Source of the DNA: an uncultured Sphingobacteriales bacterium
GTDB taxonomy: Bacteria; Bacteroidota; Bacteroidia; Chitinophagales; Chitinophagaceae
DNA length: 5,202 bases
Assembly (NCBI GenBank): GCA_946887085.1
Contig: CAMPKG010000239.1
Location: forward strand, 1-5,202
Reading direction: 5' to 3'
Shown here piece after piece: positions 1-5,202 of the stretch. Every line of letters starts with the position of its first letter. Position 1 is the stretch's first letter. The notes under the pieces are model-generated. The model did no database searches. It worked only from the letters and a program-made list of their open reading frames with translations, and was not told where the DNA came from. The translations under genes and the position numbers were made by a program.

Positions 1-1
1 G

Positions 2-514
2 GGTGCCGTAGAACCAAAGCATGCGGGCCCAAGCAAATTTTATCCGAAAGACACAGCCGGAATATTGCTGCACGATATCCTCTTCGCTCCCTTCTTTACT
101 GGTGCAGCGGGCACCGGCATGAGTTGGCATTGGGAATCGTACGTGCATAAGAATAACCTGTGGTATCATTTCGGGAGGTTCAACCAGGCCGTCAAGGGTA
201 TTGACCCGGTCCGCGAATCATTTGTACCGCGTTACCAGGAATCCGCACAGTTCCGCATGTACGTGCTAAAAGGAAAAAATTTGTCGCTGCTATGGCTAAG
301 AGATAAAACAAATAACTGGGAAACGGAACTTCGCGACGGCGTTCCTCCGTCGCTCATTCGATCGGCAGGCATTTCGCTGCCCGAGCTGCGAGGAGCTAAA
401 AAGATTGAAGTGTATGACCCGTGGACGAATCAATGGACAACAGTGACCGCATCAAACAAATCGATCACGCTGCCGGATTTTAAGCGGTCGCTTGTTGTAA
501 AGATCACTTATTGA
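2..514 (+). CDS. C-terminal part of a cellulase-family (GH5-like) glycoside hydrolase, 5' truncated by the window edge
   Basis: The frame is open from base 2 to a TGA at 512-514, giving 170 residues with no plausible start, so this is the 3' end of a longer gene. Residues about 22-60 of the fragment (LLHDILFAPFFTGAAGTG, then SWHWESYV and NNLWYHF) match the last strand and helix of the (beta/alpha)8 barrel in bacterial cellulase-family hydrolases that often carry an N-terminal DUF5060 domain. There the pattern is GAAGTxMxWWWDxYIxPNNLYxHF. Residues about 84-170 form a small C-terminal beta domain with the LWLRDKTNNW signature and a late YDPWTNQW turn, like the Ig-like tail of these enzymes. The catalytic glutamates would lie upstream and cannot be checked. 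Substrate is unknown; a plant or microbial beta-glycan is an inference. A DUF4038/GH140-type enzyme with a similar tail is the main alternative. No type IX secretion tail is visible. Confidence 0.8.
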   Translation, partial: GAVEPKHAGPSKFYPKDTAGILLHDILFAPFFTGAAGTGMSWHWESYVHKNNLWYHFGRFNQAVKGIDPVRESFVPRYQESAQFRMYVLKGKNLSLLWLRDKTNNWETELRDGVPPSLIRSAGISLPELRGAKKIEVYDPWTNQWTTVTASNKSITLPDFKRSLVVKITY

Positions 515-553
515 TTCAGGGATGTTTGTTTAAATATCACGTACAGCGCAAAT

Positions 554-605
554 CCTGGCGAATAATAAACGAAAGCAAGCAAATAATAAATACCGCTTCG
601 CCAGG
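554..605. repeat. 9-bp inverted repeat enclosing AT-rich loop with two phased 9-bp direct repeats
   Basis: CCTGGCGAA at 554-562 is the exact reverse complement of TTCGCCAGG at 597-605, leaving a 34-nt AT-rich loop. The direct repeat AATAATAAA occurs at 561-569 and 582-590, 21 bp apart, which is two helical turns. The element ends 38 nt before the lipoprotein start codon. It could be an operator or upstream promoter element for that gene, or an RNA stem-loop at the end of the preceding transcript. No T-run follows the right arm, so a classical intrinsic terminator is unlikely. No good Bacteroidota promoter (TTTG, about 20 nt, TAnnTTTG) was found in the rest of the 515-643 gap. Confidence 0.6.
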
Positions 606-643
606 TTAACTATTGTTGGGAGTTTTGGAAAAGCTTCAAACAA

Positions 644-1276
644 ATGCGAAAACTCCAAAGTGTACCCACTTATTTGAATTTCATCCAGAAATGGTCAAGG
701 GCAAGGTATTTTTTCTTTATCCTCGCTACGATCCTCGCCGTATCAGGCTGTAAGAAAGACGGTGTTGACAACGACTCCGAGGGCGAAGGCGGTGAAAATG
801 AATTTTTCATGAGTTTCAAAGCCGATGGCGCCGACATTGAATACAAAAGCAACACCATCACCCAACTGCTTCCGGTAAGCGATAAAGGTTTGTATAGTTG
901 CATATTGCAGGGCTACAAGGATTTTCCGGCTACCGATGACCACCTCATGTCGCTGATTATCTGGAGCAGGGACCCGATTGCCACGAAAACGTACCGTAAT
1001 GCAGTGAATGTCGTCAATACCGATGATGATGAAATCCCCGAGATAGTGGTTACTTACCTCAACGGCGATGATGCTGGCTACCTGTCGCAGAACATCTTTC
1101 TTCCCGCTATTCCCGGCTACGAACATGTTGTTACCGATGCGGAGATAACGCTCTCGGAAATCAACGACGGCTACATCACCGGCACTTTTTCCGGAACCCT
1201 GTACAAATCCACCGATGCCACTTTTACTACCACGGTAAAGATCACCGACGGCAAGTTCAAATTGAAACGGTTATAG
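644..1276 (+). CDS. Bacteroidota lipoprotein of unknown function, DUF6252-like
   Basis: The 210-residue product starts with a basic N-region, then a hydrophobic stretch at about 22-34 (YFFFILATILAVS) and a lipobox VSGC with the lipidated Cys at 36, so a mature lipoprotein of 175 residues is expected. Cys36 is followed by KKD and a flexible acidic linker (DNDSEGEGGEN, about 42-52). This resembles the Lys/acidic export tags that send Bacteroidota lipoproteins to the cell surface; that location is an inference. The rest is a beta-rich domain ending in ITLSEINDGYITGTFSGTLY and ITDGKFKLKRL. These fit the 'G.I.GTFSGTL ... I.DGKF' pattern of DUF6252-type lipoproteins. No catalytic motif is visible. 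ATG 644 is the only ATG before the signal peptide; a TTG at 674 would give a shorter, more usual N-region. The start has no clear Shine-Dalgarno sequence. Confidence 0.8.
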   Translation: MRKLQSVPTYLNFIQKWSRARYFFFILATILAVSGCKKDGVDNDSEGEGGENEFFMSFKADGADIEYKSNTITQLLPVSDKGLYSCILQGYKDFPATDDHLMSLIIWSRDPIATKTYRNAVNVVNTDDDEIPEIVVTYLNGDDAGYLSQNIFLPAIPGYEHVVTDAEITLSEINDGYITGTFSGTLYKSTDATFTTTVKITDGKFKLKRL

Positions 1277-1291
1277 AAATATAAAAGCTAT

Positions 1292-1348
1292 CTGCCGCCA
1301 GGCAAACGCCTCAGCAGCATTGCAAGGCGCCAGCGAATAAAAGGCTGG
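1292..1348 (+). other. Two weak stem-loops in the gap before the GH13 gene
   Basis: The first is CTGC (1292-1295) and AGGC (1300-1303) pairing with GCCT (1308-1311) and GCAG (1314-1317), with an AAAC loop and an unpaired internal loop. The second is CCAGC (1330-1334) pairing with GCTGG (1344-1348) around a 9-nt A-rich loop. Neither is followed by a T-run, so I do not call a terminator. Both left arms contain CGCCAG (1296-1301 and 1328-1333), the core also found in the repeats at 554-605 and 5130-5187. They may be decayed members of the same palindrome family. No clear promoter is seen elsewhere in 1277-1386. Confidence 0.35.
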
Positions 1349-1386
1349 TACAATTATCGCAATATCCGTGACAGAACATCCCGGAT

Positions 1387-3006
1387 ATGAAGTATAACTG
1401 GTTCCACAATGCTATCTTTTACTCGCTTGACGTAGAGACGTTTTTTGACAGTAACAACGATGGCATTGGAGACTTCCAGGGACTTGTTGATAAGCTGGAT
1501 TACCTCGCAGGACTCGGCGTAACCTGTATATGGCTATTGCCTTTCTTCCCCTCTCCCAACAGGGATAACGGTTACGATGTTAAAGACTATTACGGAGTGG
1601 ATGACCGGCTCGGCTGCCTCGGCGATTTCACCAGGCTGATGGACAAGGCAGCTATATACGGAATAAAGATCATCATTGACCTTGTGATTAACCACACTTC
1701 GGTTCAGCATCCATGGTTTCAGGAGGCGAGAAAAAATAAAGCCAGCAAGTACCATAAATATTATGTGTGGTCGGATGAAGAGGTTAAGATAGATATTGCC
1801 GACCTCAACCTGAAGGGCGAAGAAAGTACCATGTGGACATTCGATGACGAGGCAAAGCAATATTATTTACACCGGTTTTATAGAGAGCAGCCGGATCTGA
1901 ACATTATGAATCCCGAGGTGAGGGAGGAAATACTGAAGATCATGGGCTTTTGGCTAAAGCTCGGCGTAAGTGGCTTCAGAGTAGATGCCGCGGCGATAAT
2001 CATAGAGCCGTATGGAATCAAAGGCGCAGAGCGGGAAGAGTTGGAAATATTTCTTGAAGAAATGAAAAGCTTTATCGCATCCAAAAATCCGGATGCCATC
2101 CTCATAGCAGAAGCAAATGTGCTTCCGAAAGAAGCATCCACCTACATTGGCGAAAAGCGGATGCACATGATATTCAACTTTTACATTACGCAACAACTGT
2201 TCCTTTCGCTGGCAAGAAACTCCGCGTTGCCATTGAAAAAAGCGCTGAAAAAGCTGCCTCCCATTCTACCGCATGCACAATGGCTGAATTTTTTAAGGCA
2301 TCATGATGAACTGACCATTTCACTGCTTAAAAAACAGGAACAAGCCGACATTCTCAAACGGTTTGGCCCTGAACCGAAGATGCAGATCTATGAAACCGGG
2401 ATCAGGAGAAGGCTGGCGCCGATGCTAAATGCTGATTCGCATTTATTAAAATTCAGTTACAGTCTGCTAATGAGTTTGCCGGGCGTGCCCGTTATAAGAT
2501 ATGGAGATGAGATAGGGATGGGCGACGACCTTTCGTTAAAGGGCCGAAACAGCGTAAGAACGCCTATGCAATGGACGAGGGAAAAGAATGGCGGCTTTTC
2601 GAAAGCTGAAAAAGGGTCGATAATACAAACAGCAATTGACTGGGGCAGGTACCGCTACGAGAAGGTGAATGTGCTGGACGCCCAAAGCGATCGCAAGTCG
2701 TTGCTGAACTGGATCGAGCAATTACTGAGCATCCGAAAGCAATGCCCCGAGATAGGCACCGGCAAGTTTGAGATCGTTGGCAACAAAAATGCTGACATCC
2801 TTATTCACCGGTATGCATCAAAACATGGCGACCTGTACTTCATACATAATTTTTCTTCCAAAAAAATACAGATCAACAAGGCGAACTTACCCGATTCACC
2901 GAAGGAATGGGTACATATCTTTGGAGTGAAGTCTCCAAAGGAGAAAAGCGAGAAAATTATCGAAATAGAAGGCTTTGGATTTCATTGGTGGCGCTTGCTG
3001 GTATAA
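1387..3006 (+). CDS. GH13 alpha-amylase-family enzyme, trehalose synthase / alpha-glucosidase group
   Basis: This 539-residue protein has no signal peptide, so it should act in the cytoplasm on small alpha-glucosides. An N-terminal (beta/alpha)8 barrel spans about 5-430, with the calcium-type loop DSNNDGIGD at 21-29. Conserved GH13 regions are DLVINH (98-103), QPDLN (168-172), GFRVD (196-200), AEAN (241-244) and RHHDE (304-308). Predicted catalytic residues are Asp200 (nucleophile), Glu242 (acid/base) and Asp307 (transition-state stabiliser). QPDLN marks the oligo-1,6-glucosidase group, which includes trehalose synthase and alpha-glucosidases. Ala201 after the nucleophile favours alpha-1,4 rather than alpha-1,6 bonds. 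RTPMQW (391-396) and a small C-terminal beta domain ending FHWWRLL also fit trehalose synthase-like proteins. No maltokinase domain is fused. Whether it isomerises maltose to trehalose or hydrolyses or transfers glucose is open. His305 replaces the usual Asn of NHD. The ATG sits just before the family's normal N-terminus. Confidence 0.9.
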   Translation: MKYNWFHNAIFYSLDVETFFDSNNDGIGDFQGLVDKLDYLAGLGVTCIWLLPFFPSPNRDNGYDVKDYYGVDDRLGCLGDFTRLMDKAAIYGIKIIIDLVINHTSVQHPWFQEARKNKASKYHKYYVWSDEEVKIDIADLNLKGEESTMWTFDDEAKQYYLHRFYREQPDLNIMNPEVREEILKIMGFWLKLGVSGFRVDAAAIIIEPYGIKGAEREELEIFLEEMKSFIASKNPDAILIAEANVLPKEASTYIGEKRMHMIFNFYITQQLFLSLARNSALPLKKALKKLPPILPHAQWLNFLRHHDELTISLLKKQEQADILKRFGPEPKMQIYETGIRRRLAPMLNADSHLLKFSYSLLMSLPGVPVIRYGDEIGMGDDLSLKGRNSVRTPMQWTREKNGGFSKAEKGSIIQTAIDWGRYRYEKVNVLDAQSDRKSLLNWIEQLLSIRKQCPEIGTGKFEIVGNKNADILIHRYASKHGDLYFIHNFSSKKIQINKANLPDSPKEWVHIFGVKSPKEKSEKIIEIEGFGFHWWRLLV

Positions 3007-3033
3007 TTTCAATGCCGAACTTCGCCATCATTC

Positions 3034-4425
3034 ATGTACAGAAAGAAAATAAAACAGCTATCCCTCGCTGCGCTAATCATATTCTTACTATATGCCGTTT
3101 ACTATTGCTGGATATCGTTTCCCATTGCCACGGGCTATGGGGCCAAGGTGTTGTGCTCTGCTGTGTTTGTATCGGGAAGAGATGAAAAGGATATAAAATC
3201 AATCGACCTGGATTTTGTACCGCTGACTTTCGCAAGCTGTGAAGTAGATTACAAAGATTCGTCGGCATCCTGCTCGATGTTAGGTATGGCGAGAAGAAAA
3301 GCCATCTATAAAAGCGGTGCCGGTGCGGTATTAGTAAATGACCTCAGCGAAGAAAAGATCCGTGCGCGAAGGGTAACAAGACCGCCTCACATAATTGTTA
3401 ATACGGACACGGTAGCCTGGCCGATGGGCGATAAATTGCCAGACACTCTGCCGTCGGGCATTGACACCGCACAACTCGCGCGGGCCATGAACCGGGTATT
3501 TCACCCTGCCAAAACAGACTACACCAACCAAACGCGGGCGCTCATCGTGTTGTATAACGGTCAGATCGTCGCCGAAAGATATGCACCGGGATTCACTGCA
3601 CACACGCGATTAACAGGCTGGAGCATGACGAAAAGCATTACCGGCGCCCTGGCGGGAATATTGGTAAAAGAACAAAAACTGGATATCGATTCTCCTGCGC
3701 CTGTGCCTGAATGGAAAAGTGCCAACGACCCGCGCCATTCCATCACCACCCGGCACTTGCTGCAACAAACCAGTGGGCTGGAGTTTGAAGAAGTATACAC
3801 GAAAAGCTCGCACGCCAACCGGATGCTGTTTATGAAAGGCGATGCCGCCGCATATGCCGCATCGCAAGTTCTTATTCATCCGCCGGGTGAAGAATTTCAT
3901 TATAGCAGCGGGAACACGAATATCATTTCGCGGATATTTCGTGAACAGCTTGGCAACGAAGCGTATCATTCTTTTCCTTATGAACAACTGTTTTATAAAC
4001 TGGGCATGTACAGCGCGGTTCTCGAGGCCGACGCCTCCGGAACTTTTGTCGGCTCTTCGTTCTGTTACGCCACTGCGCGCGACTGGGCGCGCTTTGGATT
4101 ACTTTATTTGAATGAGGGCAAGTATAATGGTGTTCAGTTGTTACCTGAAGGCTGGGTGAAGCGATCTGTCTTTCCATCCGATGCCGCCAAGCGTGGTGAA
4201 TATGGATTTCAGTGGTGGTTGAATGTGGGTTCGAAGGATGATCCCTCTAATCGATTGTATCCCGGCTTACCGGCAGATATGTTCTTTGCCGATGGCTATG
4301 AAGGACAGAATATATTCATCGTTCCGTCGAAGAAACTGGTAGTTGTGCGTCTAGGCCTCACGCGCAACAGTCATTGGGGAGAGGATGAATTTTTATTATC
4401 AGTGATAAAGGGTATTAGCGAGTGA
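3034..4425 (+). CDS. Membrane-anchored serine hydrolase, beta-lactamase fold (class C-like / 6-aminohexanoate-dimer hydrolase-like)
   Basis: The 463-residue product starts with a basic tip (MYRKKIKQ) and one hydrophobic segment at about 9-29 with no lipobox, so it is probably an inner-membrane-anchored or secreted periplasmic protein. An N-terminal region (about 33-155) carries AKVLCSAVFVSGR, the hallmark of a common subgroup of serine hydrolases. The hydrolase domain (about 160-460) has the SxxK motif SMTK at 197-200 (Ser197 nucleophile, Lys200 base), LLQQTSGLEF at 242-251, YSSGN at 290-294 with the likely catalytic Tyr290, and ARDWARFGLLYLNEG at 348-362. The KTG-like element appears as GYEGQ (421-425), as in esterase or amidase members rather than true beta-lactamases. 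The substrate is unknown; an ester, a small amide or a cell-wall peptide are options. ATG 3034 is the only in-frame start after the GH13 stop. The 27-nt gap suggests co-transcription with the GH13 gene. Confidence 0.88.
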   Translation: MYRKKIKQLSLAALIIFLLYAVYYCWISFPIATGYGAKVLCSAVFVSGRDEKDIKSIDLDFVPLTFASCEVDYKDSSASCSMLGMARRKAIYKSGAGAVLVNDLSEEKIRARRVTRPPHIIVNTDTVAWPMGDKLPDTLPSGIDTAQLARAMNRVFHPAKTDYTNQTRALIVLYNGQIVAERYAPGFTAHTRLTGWSMTKSITGALAGILVKEQKLDIDSPAPVPEWKSANDPRHSITTRHLLQQTSGLEFEEVYTKSSHANRMLFMKGDAAAYAASQVLIHPPGEEFHYSSGNTNIISRIFREQLGNEAYHSFPYEQLFYKLGMYSAVLEADASGTFVGSSFCYATARDWARFGLLYLNEGKYNGVQLLPEGWVKRSVFPSDAAKRGEYGFQWWLNVGSKDDPSNRLYPGLPADMFFADGYEGQNIFIVPSKKLVVVRLGLTRNSHWGEDEFLLSVIKGISE

Positions 4426-4441
4426 TGAAAACCTGACCTTT

Positions 4442-4474
4442 TTTGTATAATACGTCTGTAAGAAACTAAATTAC
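4442..4474 (+). promoter_or_regulatory. Possible weak Bacteroidota-type promoter before the methyltransferase gene
   Basis: TTTG at 4442-4445 is followed after 21 nt by TAAATTAC at 4467-4474, which matches six of eight positions of the Bacteroidota -7 element TAnnTTTG. Transcription would then begin shortly before the start codon at 4498. The two mismatches fall in the TTTG part of the -7 box, so this is only a candidate. The rest of the 72-nt gap shows no hairpin. Confidence 0.25.
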
Positions 4475-4497
4475 GCTTCTCAACGAGCACTCCTTTT

Positions 4498-5076
4498 ATG
4501 ATGGAACAAATCAATCAATCCCCGCCGCCATTCTATGCGGAAATCAACCAGGCAACACAAACAGCCGGCTTTACAATGGCATCCGATGTGCTAACCTGCT
4601 CTTTGCTGCGAACGCTTGCCGCTTCGAAACCTGCCGGCAGGTTTCTTGAGCTTGGAACCGGGACCGGGCTGTCTACCGCATGGATCCTCGACGGAATGGA
4701 CGACGCATCGTCATTAGTATCTATAGACAACGCAAAAGAATTTCTGGCCATCGCGAGGAATTTTCTTCACGGGGATAAAAGGCTGCAGCTTGTTGAAACA
4801 GATGGAGAAGAATGGATTACTAATAACAAAGCACAAAAGTTTGATTACATTTTTGCGGATACATGGCACGGTAAATATTTTTTGCTTGACGAAGTATTAT
4901 CGATGCTGAACAAAGGAGGGCTTTACATTATTGATGATATGCTGCATCAACCCAACTGGCCCGAGGGTCACGATGAAAAAGTCAGCAAGTTGATCGATGA
5001 CCTGGAAAAACGGAAAGATTTGGTCCTGACAAAACAGAACTGGGCCACGGGCATAATTGTCGCCACGAAACGGTAG
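4498..5076 (+). CDS. Class I SAM-dependent O-methyltransferase
   Basis: The 192-residue soluble protein is a compact Rossmann-fold methyltransferase. Motif I is FLELGTGTGLST (49-60), which binds SAM. Asp77 in VSIDNA should hold the ribose, Asp102 in ETDGEEW the adenine side, and FDYIFADTW (115-123) ends the fourth strand with Asp121. GGLYIIDDML (140-149) is followed by QPNWPEGH (151-158), a run I recognise as typical of a small bacterial O-methyltransferase subgroup. Related cation-dependent enzymes of the catechol/CCoA-OMT type have DxDK and a DN pair. Here the Lys position is His124 and the Asn is Asp147, so metal use is uncertain. The acceptor is unknown. There are tandem ATG codons at 4498 and 4501 with no clear Shine-Dalgarno sequence, so the start is uncertain by one residue. 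The gene lies 72 nt after the serine hydrolase and may be co-transcribed or have its own promoter. Confidence 0.88.
   Translation: MMEQINQSPPPFYAEINQATQTAGFTMASDVLTCSLLRTLAASKPAGRFLELGTGTGLSTAWILDGMDDASSLVSIDNAKEFLAIARNFLHGDKRLQLVETDGEEWITNNKAQKFDYIFADTWHGKYFLLDEVLSMLNKGGLYIIDDMLHQPNWPEGHDEKVSKLIDDLEKRKDLVLTKQNWATGIIVATKR
4626..4645. repeat. Perfect 20-bp palindrome inside the methyltransferase gene
   Basis: GAAACCTGCC at 4626-4635 is followed directly by its exact reverse complement GGCAGGTTTC at 4636-4645, with no spacer. It encodes the residues around KPAGRF just before SAM motif I. It could be a dyad protein-binding site or an over-represented genomic palindrome; a cruciform is unlikely at this size. 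Chance is possible but improbable for one window. Confidence 0.7.
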
Positions 5077-5107
5077 TTTTGTAAGAATCTGTTAAACAAC
5101 GGCATGT

Positions 5108-5187
5108 CCACCCCCGGCGCTACGCGCCACCCCCGCCAGCGGGGGATACGCAGCAACCTGCAACGAACACACCGCCAGCGGGGGATA
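5108..5187. repeat. GC-rich intergenic palindromic repeat cluster with a 16-bp direct repeat
   Basis: CCACCCCCG occurs at 5108-5116 and 5127-5135. GGCGC (5116-5120) pairs with GCGCC (5124-5128) around a TAC loop. CCCCCG (5130-5135) pairs with CGGGGG (5140-5145) around a CCAG loop. The 16-mer CCGCCAGCGGGGGATA occurs exactly at 5133-5148 and 5172-5187, 39 bp apart; the second copy lacks the full C-rich left arm, so its GGGGG (5180-5184) has no local partner. The compact hairpins resemble REP-type intergenic palindromes common in Bacteroidota. The element starts 31 nt after the methyltransferase stop and could protect or end that transcript, but no T-run follows the stems. The remaining bases of 5077-5202 show no gene; the next gene lies beyond the window. 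Confidence 0.75.
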
Positions 5188-5202
5188 TTTTAGCCGCATA
5201 CC

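Noticed and set aside
101..115. 5-bp stem GGTGC / GCACC in the first gene
   Set aside because: Short, within the conserved GAAGTG-coding stretch, and expected by chance.
743..1126. 127-codon open frame on the - strand inside the lipoprotein gene
   Set aside because: It lies antisense to a coherent lipoprotein, has no family likeness and has no start context; it is a reading-frame shadow.
1387..3006. Naming the GH13 gene treS
   Set aside because: Motifs support the group, but isomerase activity cannot be told from hydrolase or transferase activity from the sequence alone.
3002..3007. TATAAT hexamer before the serine hydrolase, and another at 4446-4451 before the methyltransferase
   Set aside because: No matching -35 element lies at proper spacing, and Bacteroidota promoters use TAnnTTTG rather than TATAAT; the first overlaps the GH13 stop codon.
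2907..3185. Open frame of 92 codons on the + strand spanning the GH13 / serine hydrolase junction
   Set aside because: It overlaps the well-supported 3' end of GH13 and the start of the serine hydrolase in another frame, and its product has no recognisable domain.
3839..3865. 7-bp inverted repeat GCGATGC / GCATCGC in the serine hydrolase gene
   Set aside because: It lies in an alanine-rich coding stretch with repeated GCC/GCA codons and has a 13-nt loop; codon repetition explains it.
4439..4444. Run of six T after the serine hydrolase stop as an intrinsic terminator
   Set aside because: The bases before it (4421-4438) form no stem.
4968..5156. Reverse-strand open frame running through the GC-rich tail repeat
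   Set aside because: It depends on translating the palindromic repeat and the antisense of the methyltransferase 3' end.

Overview
The window looks like an ordinary chromosomal stretch of a Bacteroidota bacterium, most likely from the Chitinophaga/Sphingobacteria side of the phylum. The evidence is: a small lipoprotein with a C-terminal pattern typical of Bacteroidota-only families; a glycoside hydrolase fragment and a GH13 enzyme that match families common there; start codons with no convincing Shine-Dalgarno sequence; and GC-rich palindromes with a CGCCAGCGGGGG core between genes. This placement rests on family recognition, not on a database search.

Layout, all genes on the + strand: (1) 2-514, the 3' end of a secreted-type glycoside hydrolase whose start lies outside the window; (2) 515-643, a gap holding a 9-bp inverted repeat around an AT-rich loop with two phased direct repeats; (3) 644-1276, a lipoprotein of unknown function; (4) 1277-1386, a gap with two weak stem-loops; (5) 1387-3006, a cytoplasmic GH13 enzyme of the trehalose synthase / alpha-glucosidase group; (6) 3034-4425, a membrane-anchored serine hydrolase of the beta-lactamase fold, only 27 nt behind the GH13 gene; (7) 4498-5076, a small SAM-dependent O-methyltransferase with a perfect 20-bp palindrome in its coding sequence; (8) 5077-5202, a gene-free tail with GC-rich hairpins and a 16-bp direct repeat.

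Functional links are weak. The first gene (polysaccharide breakdown at or outside the envelope) and the GH13 enzyme (small alpha-glucosides in the cytoplasm) both concern sugars, but nothing shows one pathway. The GH13 and serine hydrolase genes are probably co-transcribed. The methyltransferase may have its own promoter. I see no mobile element, CRISPR array, RNA gene or defence system. The main unexplained signal is in non-coding DNA: the hexamer CGCCAG (either strand) occurs six times in about 464 nt of intergenic DNA against two sightings in the coding sequence, which suggests a dispersed intergenic palindrome family.
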